DNA of 64,000 nucleotides from Salinisphaera hydrothermalis (GTDB taxonomy: Bacteria; Pseudomonadota; Gammaproteobacteria; Nevskiales; Salinisphaeraceae). The position numbers and the translations under genes are program-made. Of this stretch, positions 61,030 to 64,000 are shown in pieces. The DNA lies in NCBI RefSeq assembly GCF_040361195.1, contig NZ_APNE01000001.1. One strand, 5' to 3'. A model generated the notes under the pieces. It saw only the letters and a list, made by a program, of their open reading frames with translations, made no database searches and was not told the origin of the DNA. Numbering within the stretch: the first letter of the stretch is position 1; the number at the start of each line of letters is the position of its first letter.

Positions 61030-62346
61030 ATGAGCGACAGCCATAGCCTTCTGGATGATCTGCAACGGCGTGAGCGTGAAGGTCGACCGGTCATCATCGG
61101 TCTTGTGGGCACCGGTGAAATGGGGACCGATATCGTCACCCAGGTGAGTCTGATGCCCGGTATCCGGATCGGTGCGATCGTCGAACTGGAGCTGGCGGCG
61201 GCCCGAAAGGCGATCGCGGTGGCCGGGCTGGCTGAAGACGTTGGACGCGAGACGAGCGACGTGACCACGGTGCAGCGCATCATCGACGGCGGCGGCATCG
61301 CGCTCACATCGAACCATCTCGATGTCTGCACCTGCGAGGCGATCGATGTGCTCATCGATGCCACCGGCTCGCCGTCATTCGGCGCTCGTCTCGCCGTCGA
61401 TGCCTTCGATCACGGCAAGCATCTGGTGCTGATGAACGTGGAGACCGACGTCACCATCGGTCCGTTGCTGCAGCGTCGGGCCGACGAAGCCGGGGTGGTC
61501 TACACGCTAGGCGCCGGTGACGAACCCAGCGCCACGATGGAGCTCGTGCGCTTCGTACGCAGTCTCGGCTATCCGATCGTCGCTGCCGGCAAGGGCAAGA
61601 ACAACAAGTTCGATCGCTACGCCGTCCCCCGGGATTACGAAGAAGAAGCCGCGCGTCGCAACATGAATCCGCGCATGCTGGTCGAGTTCGTTGATGGCTC
61701 CAAGACCATGATCGAGATGGCCGCACTCGCCAACGCCACCGGGCTCGTACCCGATGTGCCGGGCATGCACGGCGTGGATGCGGGCCTCGCCGATTTGCCG
61801 GGCATGTTGTGCCCGCGCGAAGACGGCGGCCTGTTGTCGCAACGCGGCGTGGTGGATTTTTCGGTCGGCAAGGGCGTGGCGCCGGGCGTGTTCGTGATCG
61901 TCGAAACACGGCATCCTCGAATTCGCGAACGCCTCGAGGATCTGCATGTGGGCAAGGGCTGGTATCACTTGTTCCATCGGCCCTATCACCTCACCAGTCT
62001 CGAAGTGCCGCTGTCGGCGGCCGAGGCGGTGCTTTACCACAAGGCGGCCATGCAACCGCTGCCCCAGCGCTATGCCGAAGCCACCGCAGTAGCCAAGCGC
62101 GATCTAGAGCCGGGCGAAACACTGGATGCGATCGGTGGCTATACGTATTTCGGCAACATCCTCTCGGCCGCCGATGCTCGTAAGCACCGGGCCGTCCCGC
62201 TCGGTCTCTGCGAGGGGGCGCGGGTGACTCAGCCGATCAAGGCCGACGAATATCTGACCTATGACAACTGCACGCCCGATGCCGATCAGCCGATCGTGCG
62301 TCTCAGGCACGAGCAGGACGAACTGCTCGATCCCTCCACGAACTGA
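61030..62346 (+). CDS. Homoserine dehydrogenase-like/SAF-domain oxidoreductase (COG4091 type)
   Basis: This 438-residue protein has an N-terminal Rossmann domain (IIGLVGTGEMGTDIVTQ, with the nucleotide-binding GTGEMG at 27-32) resembling homoserine dehydrogenase, a substrate region (YTLGAGDEPSATMELVRF), and a C-terminal SAF domain (about 350-420). This architecture is the COG4091 group, for which I know no fixed reaction. A strong AGGAG precedes the ATG. It is the first gene before E1-alpha and E1-beta of a 2-oxoacid or acetoin dehydrogenase. An NAD(P)-dependent oxidation of a hydroxyacid or polyol acid to a keto compound fits, but that is inference. Confidence 0.8.
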   Translation: MSDSHSLLDDLQRREREGRPVIIGLVGTGEMGTDIVTQVSLMPGIRIGAIVELELAAARKAIAVAGLAEDVGRETSDVTTVQRIIDGGGIALTSNHLDVCTCEAIDVLIDATGSPSFGARLAVDAFDHGKHLVLMNVETDVTIGPLLQRRADEAGVVYTLGAGDEPSATMELVRFVRSLGYPIVAAGKGKNNKFDRYAVPRDYEEEAARRNMNPRMLVEFVDGSKTMIEMAALANATGLVPDVPGMHGVDAGLADLPGMLCPREDGGLLSQRGVVDFSVGKGVAPGVFVIVETRHPRIRERLEDLHVGKGWYHLFHRPYHLTSLEVPLSAAEAVLYHKAAMQPLPQRYAEATAVAKRDLEPGETLDAIGGYTYFGNILSAADARKHRAVPLGLCEGARVTQPIKADEYLTYDNCTPDADQPIVRLRHEQDELLDPSTN

Positions 62347-62363
62347 CCGCAGGATTTCCGACC

Positions 62364-63368
62364 ATGGCGACCCGGGAAAACACTTTGGCATCGGCACAGG
62401 CGCCCTCGCTCTCGGATCAGCCTGCGGAGCGTCAGCTCGCGCTGCTGGAGCAGATGCAGCTGATTCGTGCGTTCGACGAGAAAGTGGATAAGTTGTATGC
62501 CAAGGGCGCCATGCACGGGACCGCGCATTTCTGCGTGGGGCAGGAGGCCTGCGCGGTCGGCACGCTGGCTCACCGCCAGCAGGGCGACGTGATCACCGGT
62601 ACGCATCGAAGCCATGGCCACGCGATTGCGTTTGGCCTGGATCCGTATCGGATGGCCGCGGAACTGCTGGGCCGGGCCACCGGCTACTGCGGCGGCAAGG
62701 GGGGCAGCATGCACATCGCCGACGTACAGGCGGGCATGCTCGGCGCCAACGGAATTGTGGGTGGCAGCATGGGCATCGCCTGTGGCGCGGCCTTCGCTTT
62801 CAAACAGCGGGCTCAGGATCATGTGGCCGTATGCTTTTTCGGTGACGGCGCGGTCCAGGAAGGCATCTTCAACGAAGCATTGAACCTGGCGGCCGTCTGG
62901 CAACTGCCCGTACTGTTTGTCTGCGAGAACAACCAGTACGCCATGTCGCTCTCGGCCGAGAAGGCGACGGCCGGCGGCAGCATCGCAGGCCGTGCCGCCA
63001 GCTACGGCATGCCCGCCGAAGCGGTGGACGGCATGGATCTCGAAGCGGTGTACACGGCAGGCGCGCGTTTGATGAGCGGCTGCCGCGGCAGCGGTCCGGC
63101 GCTCATCGAGGCCGTAACCTATCGCTATCTGGGCCATTCGAAAAGCGATGCCAATCGTTATCGCACGCGCGAAGAGATCGCCGAGTGGCGCCTCAACGAT
63201 CCCATCGAACGCTACGCTCGAACGTTGATCGAGCGCGGTGTGCTCGACGACGAGCGCAGCCAGACCCTGGCGGACACCGCCTCGGATGCGGTCGAGCAGG
63301 CGTTCGGCCGTGCCGAGCGCGATCCCGAACCCGAGCTGTCGAGCGCGCTGGAGGATGTCTATGCCTGA
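62364..63368 (+). CDS. 2-oxoacid/acetoin dehydrogenase E1 component, alpha subunit
   Basis: This 334-residue thiamin-diphosphate enzyme subunit has the ThDP motif GDG (160-162) ... NN (189-190). It also carries RSHGHAIAFG (about 82-91) and a conserved phosphorylation-loop-like RYRTREEI. Size and sequence are closest to AcoA-type (acetoin) and PdhA-type E1-alpha. It is coupled to the beta subunit by an 8-base overlap. The unusual neighbour is the COG4091 protein, which suggests a substrate other than pyruvate. Confidence 0.88.
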   Translation: MATRENTLASAQAPSLSDQPAERQLALLEQMQLIRAFDEKVDKLYAKGAMHGTAHFCVGQEACAVGTLAHRQQGDVITGTHRSHGHAIAFGLDPYRMAAELLGRATGYCGGKGGSMHIADVQAGMLGANGIVGGSMGIACGAAFAFKQRAQDHVAVCFFGDGAVQEGIFNEALNLAAVWQLPVLFVCENNQYAMSLSAEKATAGGSIAGRAASYGMPAEAVDGMDLEAVYTAGARLMSGCRGSGPALIEAVTYRYLGHSKSDANRYRTREEIAEWRLNDPIERYARTLIERGVLDDERSQTLADTASDAVEQAFGRAERDPEPELSSALEDVYA

Positions 63369-64000
63369 CGCGATCACTTTCCGCGAAGCGATGACGGCGG
63401 TGCTGCGCGAAACGCTCGCCGCTAACGAAGAAGCGTTCCTGCTCGGCGAGGACGTGGGTGTCTATGGCGGGGCCTTCGGCGTCAGCCGGGGGCTGGTCGA
63501 AGAATTCGGTACCGATCGCGTACTCGACACACCGTTATCCGAAGCCGGTTTCACCGGTCTGGCCATCGGCGCGGCGGTCATGGGCATGCGACCGATCGTC
63601 GAGATCCAGTTTTCCGATTTTATCACCCATTGCATGGATCAGCTGGTCAATCAGGCGGCCAAGATGCGCTATATGTTCGGCGGGGCGGCATCGGTGCCAT
63701 TGGTCTTGCGTACGCCGGGCGGTGCCGGCACCGGAGCGGCGGCCCAGCACAGCCAGTCGCTGGAAGCCTGGTTCGTGCACGTGCCAGGCCTCCGGGTGGT
63801 GATGCCGTCCACACCGGCCGATGCGCAAGGGCTGTTCCGTGCCGCCATGGCCGATCCCAATCCGGTGCTGTTTTATGAACACAAGCTGCTCTACAACACC
63901 AAGGGCAGCCTGCCGGACCCGCCCGAAACCTATGAAATCGGCCGTGCGCGCTGTTCCCGAGAAGGTTGTGACGTAACCGTCGCCGCGGCCGGGCTGATGC
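63361..64000 (+). CDS. 2-oxoacid/acetoin dehydrogenase E1 component, beta subunit (3'-truncated)
   Basis: An ATG at 63361, inside the end of the alpha gene, opens a frame that runs to the window edge (213 codons seen). It begins MPDAITFREAMTAVLRETLA and contains FLLGEDVGVYGGAFGVSRGL, DTPLSEAGFTGLAIGAAVMG and GGAASVPLVLRTPGGAGTG, all typical of E1-beta (AcoB/PdhB) with the ThDP-binding Glu region. The C-terminal half and any E2/E3 genes lie beyond the window. Confidence 0.9.
   Translation, partial: MPDAITFREAMTAVLRETLAANEEAFLLGEDVGVYGGAFGVSRGLVEEFGTDRVLDTPLSEAGFTGLAIGAAVMGMRPIVEIQFSDFITHCMDQLVNQAAKMRYMFGGAASVPLVLRTPGGAGTGAAAQHSQSLEAWFVHVPGLRVVMPSTPADAQGLFRAAMADPNPVLFYEHKLLYNTKGSLPDPPETYEIGRARCSREGCDVTVAAAGLM

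Overview
The window looks like a chromosome segment from a high-GC gammaproteobacterium. The evidence is an E. coli-type SpeD, a holA-nadD-rsfS-rlmH block, an rng-yhdP-nitrilase-tldD block, a YhfA-like OsmC protein and a split trpE/trpG. A halotolerant Salinisphaera-like organism would fit, because there is an ectoine-type diaminobutyrate aminotransferase and several polyol/sugar importers, but that assignment is inference. No rRNA, tRNA, CRISPR array, phage gene or transposase gene was seen.

The left third (1-15.3 kb) is carbohydrate catabolism. After a truncated TraB-family gene come a SorC-family regulator and a divergent operon: zinc dehydrogenase, mini-ORF, DUF2291 protein, RbsA/RbsC/RbsB-type importer, DhaK-DhaL kinase, RpiB-type isomerase and TIM-like isomerase. 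Together these encode a complete proposed route erythritol or L-threitol -> L-erythrulose -> L-erythrulose 1-P -> D-erythrulose 4-P -> D-erythrose 4-P. A second, opposite-strand operon (substrate-binding protein, permease, single-domain ATPase, ribokinase) follows. At 15.4-27.4 kb are a DUF429 gene, an SSADH-like/EctB-like gene pair, a long gene-poor stretch full of degenerate 10-bp-phased repeats, a zinc alcohol dehydrogenase, and a tripartite RND efflux operon.

The middle (27.4-48.3 kb) is mostly housekeeping: ddl, htpG, coaD, rsmD, tldD, a quinone oxidoreductase, a nitrilase-family amidase, yhdP, rng, and a tight speD-holA-proA-nadD-rsfS-rlmH run. The right part holds a calcium-repeat lipoprotein with about 15 helical repeats, the trpE-G-D-C operon, a four-gene UgpC-type ABC importer whose binding protein carries a Tat signal, and the start of a catabolic operon. 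That last operon has a COG4091-type dehydrogenase/SAF protein followed by E1-alpha and E1-beta of a 2-oxoacid/acetoin-type dehydrogenase, and it runs off the right edge.

The most unusual non-coding content is a family of four small elements without coding capacity (808-858, 32195-32491, 48379-48714, 55606-55709). Each is bounded by inverted termini that differ between copies but match within a copy. Other non-coding features are the 10-bp-phased repeats near 11.2 and 19.3-20.3 kb, strong palindromes at two gene ends, and a multi-stem block at 31.95-32.16 kb.
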